DNA of 64,000 nucleotides from Pseudomonas sp. FP453 (GCF_030687495.1 NZ_CP117435.1:3972501-4036500); one strand, 5' to 3'. Positions 52,037 through 61,366 are shown, counted from the first letter of the stretch. Numbers and translations are program-made. Notes: a model not told the origin generated them from the sequence alone.

Positions 52037-54184
52037 ATGGCTACACCCTATCGCCACACCCTGCTCGCCCTGAGCATCGCCTTCGCCGCCACGGCCGTGC
52101 AGGCCCAAGATGCGACCTTGGACACCGTCACCGTCCTCGGCCAGGCAACCACCGACTACCAGGCGAAAAACGCCGCCGTGGCCGGTTTCGATAACGCGCC
52201 GTTGCTGGACACGCCGGCGTCCGTCGCGGTGATCACCGAAGCCCGCTTGAAGGACCAACAGGCGCGCTTGCTCAGCGAAGTATTGAAAAACGACGCCTCG
52301 GTCGGCGACAGCTACGCCCCGGTCGGCTACTACGAGAACTTCGTGATTCGCGGCTTCGCCCTCAACCCGGCGAGCAGCTACAAGATCAACGGCCGCACGA
52401 TCACCGGCGAACAGAACGTCGCCCTGGAAAACAAGCAGCAAGTCGAAGTGCTCAAGGGCCTGGCCGGCTTGCAGAGCGGCGTCTCCGAGCCCGGCGGGCT
52501 GGTCAACTACGTGAGCAAGCGCCCGGAAAATGTGCGCTCGGTCACGGTGTCCACCAACGAACAGGGCGAACGCTACCTGGCCACAGACATCGGCGGCTGG
52601 CTCGGTGCCGAACAGCAGGTGGGCGTGCGCATCAACCTGGCCCACGAAGACATCCGCTCCTATGTCGACCATGCCGACGGCAAGCGCGATTTCGCCTCGC
52701 TGGCGCTGGACTGGAACATCAGCCCCAACGCCCTGCTGCAACTCAACGCCGAGTACCAGGACCGCGAGCAACACTCGGTGCCGGGCTATCAACTGCTCGG
52801 CGGCACCAGCGTGCCGCGCCACGTTTCGCCAGAGGACATGCTCGCCTACCAGAGCTGGTCGAACCCGGTGGGCATCCGCTCGTTGAACCTCGACGGGCTG
52901 TTCGAATACCGCTTCAACGATGCCTGGAAAGCCAGCTTCAGCGCGTCCCGCAGCCGTGTGGTGATCGACGACTACAGCACCTTCGCCTGGGGCTGCTACG
53001 GCGCCGCCAGTTGCGCGAATACCGCCGTGCCCAACCACTTCAGCGCCGAGGGTGACTACGATATCGCCGACTACCGCAGCCCCGACGACACCCGCAGCAA
53101 CGAAGAGGCCCAGGCCGCCCTCAACGGGCAGTTCAACACGGGTTTTCTCACGCACGACCTGACCTTCGGCACCACTGCGTTCCGGCGCTTGGTGGACCGG
53201 CGCAAGTCGGTCAACGAATACATCGGCGAGGGCAATATCTATCAGCCGTCGCCGGTGCTCGAACCCTACGACGGCCCGCTCGGCCACACCTACCGGCGTC
53301 TCGACAGCCGCCAATATGGCCTGTTCGCCAGCGACCGCATCAGCTTCAACGAGCAATGGCAAACCGTGCTCGGCGGGCGCCAGGTGCGTCTCGACGAAGA
53401 AACCTACAACCAGTCCGGCGCCACCACGCGCCACACCCAACGCAGCGTGTTCCTGCCCCAAGCGGCGTTGATCTACAAACCGCGCCCGGACACGTCGCTG
53501 TACGCCAGCTACAGCAAAGGCTTGTCCCTCGGCGGTGAGGCCGCGTGGTTCAGCAGCAACGCCGACGAGGTGCTGCCGCCGACCACGTCGCGCCAACTGG
53601 AGGTGGGCATCAAGCGCGACTTCCAGCGCCTGAGTCTCACCGCCGCGCTGTTCCAGATCAGCCAGGACCTGCAATACAACCGGCCGAATGACGACGGCAC
53701 GACCACCTTCGTGCAGCAAGGCAAACAGAAAAATGTCGGCATCGAATTGTCCGCCAACGGCCGCGTGACCTCCGACCTGCAAGTCTCGGCCAGCGTCGCG
53801 GCGATCCGTGCGCGGGTCAGCGACAGCGGCACCGACAGCTACGACGGTCACCAGGCGATCAACGTGCCCAAGCTGCGCGCCAGCCTGCATGGCGACTACA
53901 GCGTCCCCGGCATCCCGGGCCTGGCCTTGCTCGGCGGCGTGCAATACAGCGCGAGCAAGTACGCCAACCGTGAAGCCACGGTAAAGGTCGACGACTACGC
54001 GGTGTTCGATGCAGGCGCGCGCTACACCACCCGGGTCGGCGATTACGCTACTGTGCTGCGCCTGACCGTCGACAACCTGTTCGACAAACGCTACTGGCGC
54101 GATGTGGGTGAATCGGCGGGCGACGGCTACCTGTTCCTGGGTGCGCCGCGCACCGCGCGGTTATCCGCCACCGTCAATTTTTGA
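52037..54184 (+). CDS. TonB-dependent outer-membrane receptor
   Basis: This 715-residue receptor has the signal peptide HTLLALSIAFAATAVQA followed by QDATLDTVTVLGQ. The plug shows LDTPASVAVITEARLKDQQ, NFVIRGFALNPASSYKING and VEVLKGLAGLQSGVSEPGG, of the siderophore-receptor type but without secretin/STN extension. The barrel ends TARLSATVNF. It lies 12 bp upstream of the e(P4)-type phosphatase gene, suggesting the ligand is a phosphorylated vitamin or nucleotide rather than iron; no Fur box is seen upstream. Confidence 0.85.
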   Translation: MATPYRHTLLALSIAFAATAVQAQDATLDTVTVLGQATTDYQAKNAAVAGFDNAPLLDTPASVAVITEARLKDQQARLLSEVLKNDASVGDSYAPVGYYENFVIRGFALNPASSYKINGRTITGEQNVALENKQQVEVLKGLAGLQSGVSEPGGLVNYVSKRPENVRSVTVSTNEQGERYLATDIGGWLGAEQQVGVRINLAHEDIRSYVDHADGKRDFASLALDWNISPNALLQLNAEYQDREQHSVPGYQLLGGTSVPRHVSPEDMLAYQSWSNPVGIRSLNLDGLFEYRFNDAWKASFSASRSRVVIDDYSTFAWGCYGAASCANTAVPNHFSAEGDYDIADYRSPDDTRSNEEAQAALNGQFNTGFLTHDLTFGTTAFRRLVDRRKSVNEYIGEGNIYQPSPVLEPYDGPLGHTYRRLDSRQYGLFASDRISFNEQWQTVLGGRQVRLDEETYNQSGATTRHTQRSVFLPQAALIYKPRPDTSLYASYSKGLSLGGEAAWFSSNADEVLPPTTSRQLEVGIKRDFQRLSLTAALFQISQDLQYNRPNDDGTTTFVQQGKQKNVGIELSANGRVTSDLQVSASVAAIRARVSDSGTDSYDGHQAINVPKLRASLHGDYSVPGIPGLALLGGVQYSASKYANREATVKVDDYAVFDAGARYTTRVGDYATVLRLTVDNLFDKRYWRDVGESAGDGYLFLGAPRTARLSATVNF

Positions 54185-54196
54185 GGCCTATCGTTC

Positions 54197-55033
54197 ATGC
54201 GTAATCTGATGTTTTCCAGTGTGTGCCTGCTCTCCACCGCCCTGGTCGGCTGCCAGCAGCAACCGCCCGCCAACGACCAACTGGTCGCGGTGCTGTGGAC
54301 CCAGACCTCCATCGAGCACGAGCTGATTTACCGCCAGGTCTTCGCCAGTGCCACGCGCCAGCTGGACGCGGCCCTGGCCGACCCGAGCTGGGACGCCCTG
54401 CCCTTGCCGCCGCGCAACCTCAGCGGCCTGCCCCCGGCCGTGGTGGTGGATATCGACGAAACCGTGCTGGACAACGTGCCGCTGAATGCGCGGGACATCC
54501 TCACCAACCAGGTCTACTCCTATGATCGCTGGAACACCTGGGTCGACCAGGCCAAGGCGCAGGCACTGCCGGGCGCGGTGGAGTTCCTGCAAGCGGCGGA
54601 CAAGAAAGGCATCACCGTCTACTACATCACCAACCGCGAGCACAGCCAGGTCCAGGCCACGGTCAACAACCTGCGCCTGCGCGGTTTCCCGGTGGCGCAC
54701 AACGAACAGGTGCTGGCCGCCAGCACCCCAACCGGCCACTGCGAGCAAGCCGGCTACGGCAAGAACTGCCGGCGCCAATGGGTCGCCAGCCACGCCCGCG
54801 TGCTGATGCTGGCGGGTGATTCCTTCGGCGACTTCGTGCAGGCCGAACACAACACCCTGGCCGCGCAACGCAAGGCCGCCGCGCCGTACCTGGCCTGGCT
54901 CGGCCAGCGCTGGTTCCTGCTGCCCAACCCGACCTACGGCAACTGGTACAGCGCGCCCTATGGCGATCAGGAAAAACTGCCCTTCGAACGCAAGCGCCAA
55001 CTCAAGCAACAGGCGCTGCACCTGGAAAACTAG
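54197..55033 (+). CDS. e(P4)-type acid phosphatase lipoprotein (HAD class IIIB)
   Basis: This 278-residue protein has the lipobox LVGC at Cys 19 (MRNLMFSSVCLLSTALVGC), so it is anchored in the outer membrane. HAD motif I is VVVDIDETVLDN; motif II is YYITNREHSQ; motif IV is LAGDSFGDF, varying the usual GDN. Haemophilus e(P4) dephosphorylates NMN for import by PnuC. Here the next gene is a PnuC/PnuT-like transporter, 16 bp downstream. Confidence 0.86.
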   Translation: MRNLMFSSVCLLSTALVGCQQQPPANDQLVAVLWTQTSIEHELIYRQVFASATRQLDAALADPSWDALPLPPRNLSGLPPAVVVDIDETVLDNVPLNARDILTNQVYSYDRWNTWVDQAKAQALPGAVEFLQAADKKGITVYYITNREHSQVQATVNNLRLRGFPVAHNEQVLAASTPTGHCEQAGYGKNCRRQWVASHARVLMLAGDSFGDFVQAEHNTLAAQRKAAAPYLAWLGQRWFLLPNPTYGNWYSAPYGDQEKLPFERKRQLKQQALHLEN

Positions 55034-55049
55034 TCTTTGAGAGTGCCCT

Positions 55050-55616
55050 ATGTCGCCACTGGAAATCGTCGCCGTCTGCTTCAACATCGCCGGGGTCTGG
55101 CTCACCGCACAACGGGTGCGCTGGTGCTGGCCGGTCAGCGTCGTCGCGGTGTTGTTGTATGCCTGGATCTTCTTCGAGGTGAAGCTGTATTCGGACATGC
55201 TCCTGCAACTGGTCTTCGCCGTGCTGCAAGGCTATGGCTGGTGGCGCTGGAGCACCGGGCGTGTGGACGCCGGCAAGGTGCGGGTGGAACGCCTGCCGAT
55301 GCAGGAGGCATGGCGGCACTTGCTGGCGGGCTTGATCGGTGCCGTGGCCCTCGGCGCGGTGATGCACCACTTCACCGACGCCGCCCTGCCCTGGCTGGAC
55401 TCGCTGCTCACCGCCTTCAGCTTGGTGGCCAGCCTGTGGGCGGCGCGCAAATACGTGGTCAGCTGGTGGTTGTGGATCGTGCTGGATGCGGCCTATGTCG
55501 GGCTGTTCCTCTACAAGGACCTGCTACCGACCGCCGCCCTGTACGCCGGTTTTGTGCTGCTGGCGGCCTATGGTTTGCGGGCCTGGCAACGTGACCTGCG
55601 CCGGCAGGAAGGGTAG
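55050..55616 (+). CDS. PnuC/PnuT-family vitamin transporter
   Basis: This inner-membrane facilitator has 188 residues and about seven helices. The family pattern is LEIVAVCFNIAGVWLTAQ, LLQLVFAVLQGYGWWRWSTG and YVVSWWLWIVLDAAYVGLFLYKDL. The length is closer to PnuT (thiamine) than to E. coli PnuC (239). It transports nicotinamide riboside or thiamine, and the kinase in the cluster would trap the substrate as phosphate. Confidence 0.84.
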   Translation: MSPLEIVAVCFNIAGVWLTAQRVRWCWPVSVVAVLLYAWIFFEVKLYSDMLLQLVFAVLQGYGWWRWSTGRVDAGKVRVERLPMQEAWRHLLAGLIGAVALGAVMHHFTDAALPWLDSLLTAFSLVASLWAARKYVVSWWLWIVLDAAYVGLFLYKDLLPTAALYAGFVLLAAYGLRAWQRDLRRQEG

Positions 55617-55654
55617 AGTCACGCCCACGTCATGCCTGCCTACGGAACCCCAGG

Positions 55655-56389
55655 ATGCCTTTCGACCCCATATCCCCGCACTACCAGCGCATCCGCGAAC
55701 AGATCGCCCACGACATTGCGTCCGGTAGTCCCCAGGCCGACGAGAAATTCCCCTCCGAACGGGACATGATCGAACGCTTCGGCTGCACCCGCGTCACCTT
55801 GCGCCAGGCCTTGCAGCAACTGGAGGCCGAAGGCCTGGTCTACCGCGAAAACCGCCGGGGCTGGTTCGTCAGCCCGCAGCGCATCCGCTACGACCCGACG
55901 CGCATCAGCGGCTTTATGGACTACGTCAGCGCCCAGGGCCGCACGCCCCGCACCGAATGCCTGCACGCCGAACTGCGCCCCGCCGGCCCGTGGCTGGCCA
56001 AGCGCATGGGCCTGGCCTCGGCGGATGAACCGGTGTTCTTCCTGCAACGCCGCCGCTGGATCGACCGCCGCCCGGTGCTGCTGGAATTCAACGCCCTGCT
56101 CGCCAGCTGGTGCCCCGGCCTGCTGGACGCCGACCTCAACACCTCGTTGACCCAACTGCTGCGCGAACGCTTCGCCCGGGTGCAATCGCGCTGCGAGTTG
56201 GAGATGCACATCGGCACGGTCAACGAGGAACAGGCGGAGTTGCTGCAACTGTCGCCCGGTTCCACCAGCGTCTACCTGGAGCGTTTGAACTTCGGTGAAG
56301 ACAACCAGGCCGTGGAATTCGACCAGGAATTCTGGCGCCCGGATGCGTTGTCGATTGTGATGGAGACGCGGTATCCGGGCACGGATTAA
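55655..56389 (+). CDS. GntR-family regulator with UTRA domain (HutC subfamily)
   Basis: This 244-residue regulator has the GntR winged HTH at about residues 8-70 (HYQRIREQIAHDI, KFPSERDMIERFGCTRVTLRQALQQLEAEGLVYRENRRG) and a UTRA ligand domain after residue 90 (PVLLEFNALLASWC, VYLERLNFGEDNQAVEF). It is the last gene of the salvage cluster, 38 bp after pnuC. The palindrome at 48953-48964 is its candidate operator. Confidence 0.86.
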   Translation: MPFDPISPHYQRIREQIAHDIASGSPQADEKFPSERDMIERFGCTRVTLRQALQQLEAEGLVYRENRRGWFVSPQRIRYDPTRISGFMDYVSAQGRTPRTECLHAELRPAGPWLAKRMGLASADEPVFFLQRRRWIDRRPVLLEFNALLASWCPGLLDADLNTSLTQLLRERFARVQSRCELEMHIGTVNEEQAELLQLSPGSTSVYLERLNFGEDNQAVEFDQEFWRPDALSIVMETRYPGTD

Positions 56390-56402
56390 GGGCGAACGCT
56401 GT

Positions 56403-56504
56403 ACCTGTGGCGAGGGAGCTTGCTCCCGCTGGGCCGCGAAGCGGCCCCGGCTCTTATTGGGACTGCTGCGCAGTCCAGCGGGAGCAAGCTCCCTCGCCAC
56501 AGGT
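56403..56504. repeat. REPIN of a second type with 30-bp perfect arms
   Basis: Perfectly inverted 30-bp arms (56403-56432, 56475-56504) carry GAGGGAGCTTGCTCCCGC, a different REP class from the other copies. Two small inner hairpins (CCGCGAAGCGG, ACTGCTGCGCAGT) fill the loop. It separates gntR from convergent hcp. Confidence 0.88.
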
Positions 56505-56540
56505 TACTGTTTGCTCTTTCTGATGCTTAACGGACTGGCA

Positions 56541-57029
56541 TTAGGCCTTCACGTTCTGGCGGATATTCCAGCCAAACTTCACTGGCCCACCGTCCTTGGC
56601 GCCGTCGGCTTTCTGCGGCTGGTAGCTGACATCCACGGTGGCAAAATTCAAGGCGATGCGGTCGTAAAGCAGATCATCTTTGCTCTCTGCACTGGTGCTG
56701 TAAGACACCACCATGACTTCCTTCAAGGTGATCACCAGGTACTCCACCGGGCTGGAACCACCCGCCTTGCGCACCACCAACCGCGCCTCGGGGTAATGCT
56801 TGCCGCTGGCGCAGGCCATCATCAGGTTGGGGCTGGATTTATCCAGCGGTTTGCTCAGGTTCAGGTTGCCGATATCGACCTTGCCCGCACCACCGCCCGT
56901 ACCGGAATGCATCGAACCCGTCTGCGACAACCCCCACGTCCACTCGGTGATGTCGATTTCATCGCGGTGCGCCTGGTCCCGTGACTCACCTTTGATATCG
57001 CCCAGTTTCAAAAACATATCGACGGCCAT
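56541..57029 (-). CDS. hcp: Type VI secretion tube protein Hcp (orphan)
   Basis: This 162-residue Hcp-family protein has MAVDMFLKLGDIKGESRD, IDITEWTWGLSQTGSMHSG, LMMACASGKHYPEARLVVRK and ITLKEVMVVSYSTSAES. It forms hexameric rings of the T6SS tube. No other T6SS structural gene is in the window, so it is an auxiliary copy. A putative effector gene is divergent from it, 188 bp away. Confidence 0.92.
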   Translation of the reverse strand: MAVDMFLKLGDIKGESRDQAHRDEIDITEWTWGLSQTGSMHSGTGGGAGKVDIGNLNLSKPLDKSSPNLMMACASGKHYPEARLVVRKAGGSSPVEYLVITLKEVMVVSYSTSAESKDDLLYDRIALNFATVDVSYQPQKADGAKDGGPVKFGWNIRQNVKA

Positions 57030-57217
57030 GTTGGCTCCCTGTCCTTAGTTAGCGCCGGAAATGGCGCGGGGCGAACTTTTCCTGATCCGACACGCGGGCC
57101 ACAAGCCGCCACAGCAGGATCGGGAAGTGCCTGTCGGCAAACACCGAAACTTCCGACATTCATTTGCGCCGCCGCGTCTTTAACCTCTCCACTCCCGAAA
57201 AACCCAGGAGTTAAGGA

Positions 57218-58132
57218 ATGACGACCGCCCTGTTCAAAGATGGATTCCCCTCGGCCCACCGCAATACGCGCCAACGCATTGAAAGCAGCATTGACCTGCG
57301 GCGCCTGTTCTCCGCCATCGACGCCGACCCCGCGCTGATTGGTGCGGGGGTGGTGTATATCGATGAGGATTTTAATGTGCTGAAACTGCGTGAATTTCAG
57401 GCAGTGTGCAGGGTACAGCCAATCACGGTGGTGTTGCGTGAGGCGCCGAGGGCTGTGGGGCCGGTGGAGTTCAAGCGGATGTTGGAGCATGAGCCCCGGG
57501 AGTCGGAATGGGTGGCCGAGGCACTGAATACGGCAATAACGTGTGCCGGAGCGGTACTGAGTTGGGTAGTGGTTACAAGTGGAGTGGCGTTGATGCCGTT
57601 TACAGCGGGAACGAGTGCGGTGCTTACCTTCGTCGGCAAAGCTGCTGCTGTTGCGGGTACCGTTCAATGCATCGCCGGCGTTATACGGACGGGATCAGAG
57701 GCAGCCTTTCCTGAAGCAAATGACTATCTGGATGACGAAGCCTGGTATCAGGCTGCAACAGTCGTGCTGGACGGTATTGCTCTACTTGGGGTTGCCACAT
57801 CGGCGTTGGTCACAACGAAGGTCATCACTACAACCACTAGAGTAACGGGGAAAAACACCCGTCAAATACTCAAAGGTTTGACTCGCCAAGAACGTACAAA
57901 ACTCAACAACGAATTGCTGAGAATCCGAGACCCAAGGTTAACACCCAAACTGATCAAGCTGGAAAAAGCAGCCGGCAGAGTTGCCAAGCGTATTAGTTCG
58001 ACACGAATGCAACAGGCAACGGCCGTCCACATATTGGATACCGTAGCTGCTTCGCTAAGCTTCACCAGTAGTGCAATCTCTGGAAACATCAGGACATTGG
58101 CCTTGGGCATCTACGAGGAAGTCAGCCAATGA
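57218..58132 (+). CDS. Putative T6SS effector, membrane-active
   Basis: This 304-residue protein has a soluble N-terminal part (residues 1-90) and hydrophobic segments about 97-150 (ITCAGAVLSWVVVTSGVALM, SAVLTFVGKAAAVAGTVQ) and 172-200 (TVVLDGIALLGVATSALVTT), then a basic helical tail. There is no signal peptide. Such a layout is seen in pore-forming T6SS or bacteriocin toxins. The AT-rich composition, the neighbouring hcp and the overlapping downstream membrane protein support an effector/immunity pair. No catalytic motif is visible. Confidence 0.65.
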   Translation: MTTALFKDGFPSAHRNTRQRIESSIDLRRLFSAIDADPALIGAGVVYIDEDFNVLKLREFQAVCRVQPITVVLREAPRAVGPVEFKRMLEHEPRESEWVAEALNTAITCAGAVLSWVVVTSGVALMPFTAGTSAVLTFVGKAAAVAGTVQCIAGVIRTGSEAAFPEANDYLDDEAWYQAATVVLDGIALLGVATSALVTTKVITTTTRVTGKNTRQILKGLTRQERTKLNNELLRIRDPRLTPKLIKLEKAAGRVAKRISSTRMQQATAVHILDTVAASLSFTSSAISGNIRTLALGIYEEVSQ

Positions 58133-58635
58133 GCAACCAAAGCAAGATAAATGCTCGATATTACTCAGCGACCTTTATTGAAAATCCTTGGCAATTTCTC
58201 AAACGGTACATGCCCGTAATCGCAGTAGACCTGCTCGTCGGGTGCTGTTCGATTGCATTGACCGCGATCCTGTCGATGCTCACCTACCTCTCTGATTACA
58301 CCGTAGCCGTTACCACCAAGACTGCTTTTTTGAGCGGCATTGGATTGGGTGCCGTATTTGCCCTAGCCAAATACGAAGTGCTCTACGGCCGCATCCACTG
58401 GGTCTGGCTAAACGTCGCAATCTATCTCATCTGCCTGCTGCTCGCACTGCCCACAATCGTCTACCACCCCAACGTTTACCTCTACTCACTGACCCTCCTC
58501 GGCCCACTAATCGGCCTGCTGATTCTTAACAGCAACCGCTGCCGCGAACTACGACAAAAGTCGCTCGAACTCCGCCACAAGCGCGAACACATCATCACCA
58601 CCCTGAAAAAACAGGGCAAATGGAAATGGTGGTAA
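58129..58635 (+). CDS. Putative immunity protein, multi-pass membrane
   Basis: This 168-residue protein has four predicted helices (VIAVDLLVGCCSIALTAILS, AFLSGIGLGAVFALA, VWLNVAIYLICLLLALPTIV, LYSLTLLGPLIGLLIL) and a basic C-terminus ending GKWKWW. It overlaps the effector gene by 4 bp. Inner-membrane immunity proteins of this form protect against pore-forming toxins. The role is inferred from context. Confidence 0.62.
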   Translation: MSNQSKINARYYSATFIENPWQFLKRYMPVIAVDLLVGCCSIALTAILSMLTYLSDYTVAVTTKTAFLSGIGLGAVFALAKYEVLYGRIHWVWLNVAIYLICLLLALPTIVYHPNVYLYSLTLLGPLIGLLILNSNRCRELRQKSLELRHKREHIITTLKKQGKWKWW

Positions 58636-58662
58636 ACACCGCGCTCAGGCCGTTGAGACTAC

Positions 58663-60015
58663 CTACGCACCAACCGCTTGCAACGGCTTCGCCACCCGCG
58701 CCGCCGTATGACGATTGACCGGTACCGGCAACCCCAAGTGCCCGCGCAACGTGCTGTGGCTGTACTCACTGCGAAACAACCCACGCTCGCGCAGCAGCGG
58801 CAGCACTTGATCGGTAAAACGCGCGAAGTCATCCGGCGCACCTACGTGGATATTGAACCCATCCACCGCCCCTTCGACAAACCAACGCTCGATCTCATCG
58901 GCCACGGTCTGCGGCGAACCGACAAAGCTGGAGAACGGTTTGGCAAAACGCAACGCCGCCTGGCGCAAGGTCAGGCCCTGGTCGCGGGCGACTTGTTTGA
59001 TATTTTCCGCGTGGCCGCGATAGCCGTTGCTGCCCAGGTCGCCGAGTTCCGGGAACGGTTCGTCCAGCGGGTATTGGCTGAAGTCGTGGTAGTTGAATGG
59101 CCGCCCCAGCTGCACCAGCGCCTTGTCCAGGTCCAGCTCGCCATTGCGTTCGCGGTCGATGGCCTGGGCCTGTTCGTCGGTGTCGGCAATGATCGGTGAG
59201 ATGCCCGGCAGGATAGTCACGTGGTCGGGGTTGCGCCCGGCGGCGGCCGTGCGTTGCTTGATGTCGCGGTAGTAGGCCTGGGCGTCCTCGAAGTTGCCGA
59301 CGCCGGCAAAAATCCCCTCGGCATAATTCGCCGCCAGGCTGCGCCCGGACTCGGAAATCCCGGCCTGGAAAATCACCGGTTGGCCCTGCGCAGAACGGGC
59401 GATATTCAGCGGGCCGGTCACGGCGAAAAACTCGCCCTGGTGATCGAGTCGGTGCTGGCGTTGCGGGTCGAGGAACACCTTGCTCGCCTTGTCGCGCACA
59501 AAGGCGTCGTCTTCATAGGAATCCCACAAGCCCTGCACCACTTCCAGGTGCTCGGCGGCGCGGCGATAGCGCTCGGTGTGGTCGATATGCTGCTCGCGGC
59601 CAAAGTTGCCAGCGGCACCTTCCAGGCCGGTGGTGACCACGTTCCAACCGGCGCGGCCGCCGCTGATATGGTCCAGGGAGGCGAACTGGCGGGCGACGTT
59701 GAAGGGTTCGGTATAGGAGGTGGTGAGAGTCGCCACCAGGCCGATTTTCGAGGTGGCGCCGGCGATGGCGGACAGCAGGGTCAAGGGTTCCAGGCGGTTG
59801 AGAAAATGCGGCGCCGAATCCGGGGTGATGTAGGGGCTGTCGACAATGAACACCAGGTCGAACTTGGCCGCTTCCGCCTGCCGGGCCTGGGCGCGGTACC
59901 AGTAGATATCCACACTGGCATCGCCGGGGATCTGCGGGTGCAGCCATTCGTTTTGCGCGGTACCGACGCCGGTGAGGATGGCGCCGAACTTGAGTTGCCG
60001 GGGTGTTGTGGACAT
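58663..60015 (-). CDS. LLM-class flavin-dependent monooxygenase (NtaA/SnaA/DszA family)
   Basis: This 450-residue FMN-dependent monooxygenase shows EAAKFDLVFIVDSPYI, LLSAIAGATSKIGLVATLTTSYTEP, SGGRAGWNVVTTG, GHAENI and QAGISESGRSLAANYAEGIF, marking the NtaA/SoxA/SnaA group. GGAGG precedes ATG 60015. Members desulfurise or oxidise organosulfur and aminopolycarboxylate substrates with an external flavin reductase. It is downstream of the dipeptidase, with a 127-bp AT-rich gap. Confidence 0.87.
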   Translation of the reverse strand: MSTTPRQLKFGAILTGVGTAQNEWLHPQIPGDASVDIYWYRAQARQAEAAKFDLVFIVDSPYITPDSAPHFLNRLEPLTLLSAIAGATSKIGLVATLTTSYTEPFNVARQFASLDHISGGRAGWNVVTTGLEGAAGNFGREQHIDHTERYRRAAEHLEVVQGLWDSYEDDAFVRDKASKVFLDPQRQHRLDHQGEFFAVTGPLNIARSAQGQPVIFQAGISESGRSLAANYAEGIFAGVGNFEDAQAYYRDIKQRTAAAGRNPDHVTILPGISPIIADTDEQAQAIDRERNGELDLDKALVQLGRPFNYHDFSQYPLDEPFPELGDLGSNGYRGHAENIKQVARDQGLTLRQAALRFAKPFSSFVGSPQTVADEIERWFVEGAVDGFNIHVGAPDDFARFTDQVLPLLRERGLFRSEYSHSTLRGHLGLPVPVNRHTAARVAKPLQAVGA

Positions 60016-60142
60016 GGGGGTTATTCCTCCGTGGATGGCTGTCGAGGCTGACATTAATAGCCCCACAGGGGCCTTGTGAAAGGCTTTGTAGGTCTATGCT
60101 AATCATTAAAAACACTGATCACTTAAAGCTAAAAACATTCTT

Positions 60143-61363
60143 TTATTGCATAGATAAGGCAACCTGCGCCTTGGCTTGTGCTGCCTGCACCACACGCAGC
60201 AAGTTTTCGCCCCAGATATTGGCCAGATCCTTTTCGCTGTACCCCGCATCCAGCAAACGCTGGGTGATCTTCGGCAACTGGCTGACGTCCTCCAGCCCGA
60301 CCACCCCGCCGCCGCCGTCCCAATCGGCACCAATGCCCACATGCTCTGGGCCGACCACCTCGAGGATGTGCAACAAGTGCTTCATAAACACATCAAGGTC
60401 AGGCTTGGCTTGCGGAAAGCGCTGGTTGACCGCTGCGATATCCGCATGCAACGCCTTGACCTGCTCCGGGCTCAGCCCCGCCAGGTTGCGGTACTGCGCA
60501 TACAACGGCGCCAGGGCTTTTTGCCGTTCGGGATTGGGCTTGAGCGGCACCAGGTAATCGCCGTAGCTGTTGACCTGCACCACGCCCCCCTTGGCCGCCA
60601 GTTGCCGCAGCCGCGCATCGTCGAGATTGCGCGGGTGGTTGTTGACCGCCTTGCTGCTGCTGTGGGACGCAATGATCGGCGCAGTGGACGCCGCCAGTAC
60701 CTGGTCGAATACCGCGTCGGAAGCGTGGGACACATCCAGCAGAATCCCCAGCCGGTTGGCCTCCGTCACCAGTTCACGGCCCTTGGGGCTGAGGCCGTGC
60801 CACTTGGGCAATGCGGTCGCCGAATCAGCGATTTCATTGGTGCTGAAATGCACCAGCCCGAGCATGCGCAAGCCCTGGCGATAGTAGGTCAACAGGCGTT
60901 GCGGGTCGGCACTGAGGGGGTCGGCGTTTTCCATGCTGATAAACACCACGCGCTTGCCCGCTCCCGCGATCCTTCGTGCATCGGACGCGGTCAGTGCCAG
61001 TTCGAAAGTCTGCGGCGAACGCTCTGCCAGGTCACGAATGCGCGCCAACATCGCCAGCCCGTAGTTGCTGGCACTGGCGCGGCCTTCATCGGTGTCAGGC
61101 ACCGGCGCGGTGTAGATCACCCAGAAGCCGCCATCGAGACCGCCGTCTTGCATGCGCGGCACATCCACCTGGCTGCCATCCTCGGCATAGGTGTGGCGGG
61201 CGAGGATGTCCCAGCCGGGGCGGGACAATTGCATCGGTGTGTCCAGATGACTGTCGAGCACCAGCAAACGCTGATGCAACGCCAGCGTGTTGGGGCTGAC
61301 TTCGTCGGCGGCATGGACAGTCATGGCGGCCATGCCCAGCGCCAGCAGGTATCGGCTGTTCAT
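60143..61363 (-). CDS. Membrane dipeptidase-family (M19) zinc peptidase
   Basis: This 406-residue secreted enzyme has the signal peptide LLALGMAAMTVHA. Zinc ligands lie in VLDSHLDTPMQL (His-x-Asp), ENADPLSADP, LLDVSHASDAVFDQVL, PIIASHSSSKAVNNHPRN and HVGIGADWDGGGG. It is renal-dipeptidase like and hydrolyses dipeptides or lactams in the periplasm. It starts 3 bp after the TonB receptor stop. Confidence 0.9.
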   Translation of the reverse strand: MNSRYLLALGMAAMTVHAADEVSPNTLALHQRLLVLDSHLDTPMQLSRPGWDILARHTYAEDGSQVDVPRMQDGGLDGGFWVIYTAPVPDTDEGRASASNYGLAMLARIRDLAERSPQTFELALTASDARRIAGAGKRVVFISMENADPLSADPQRLLTYYRQGLRMLGLVHFSTNEIADSATALPKWHGLSPKGRELVTEANRLGILLDVSHASDAVFDQVLAASTAPIIASHSSSKAVNNHPRNLDDARLRQLAAKGGVVQVNSYGDYLVPLKPNPERQKALAPLYAQYRNLAGLSPEQVKALHADIAAVNQRFPQAKPDLDVFMKHLLHILEVVGPEHVGIGADWDGGGGVVGLEDVSQLPKITQRLLDAGYSEKDLANIWGENLLRVVQAAQAKAQVALSMQ

Positions 61364-61366
61364 CGA

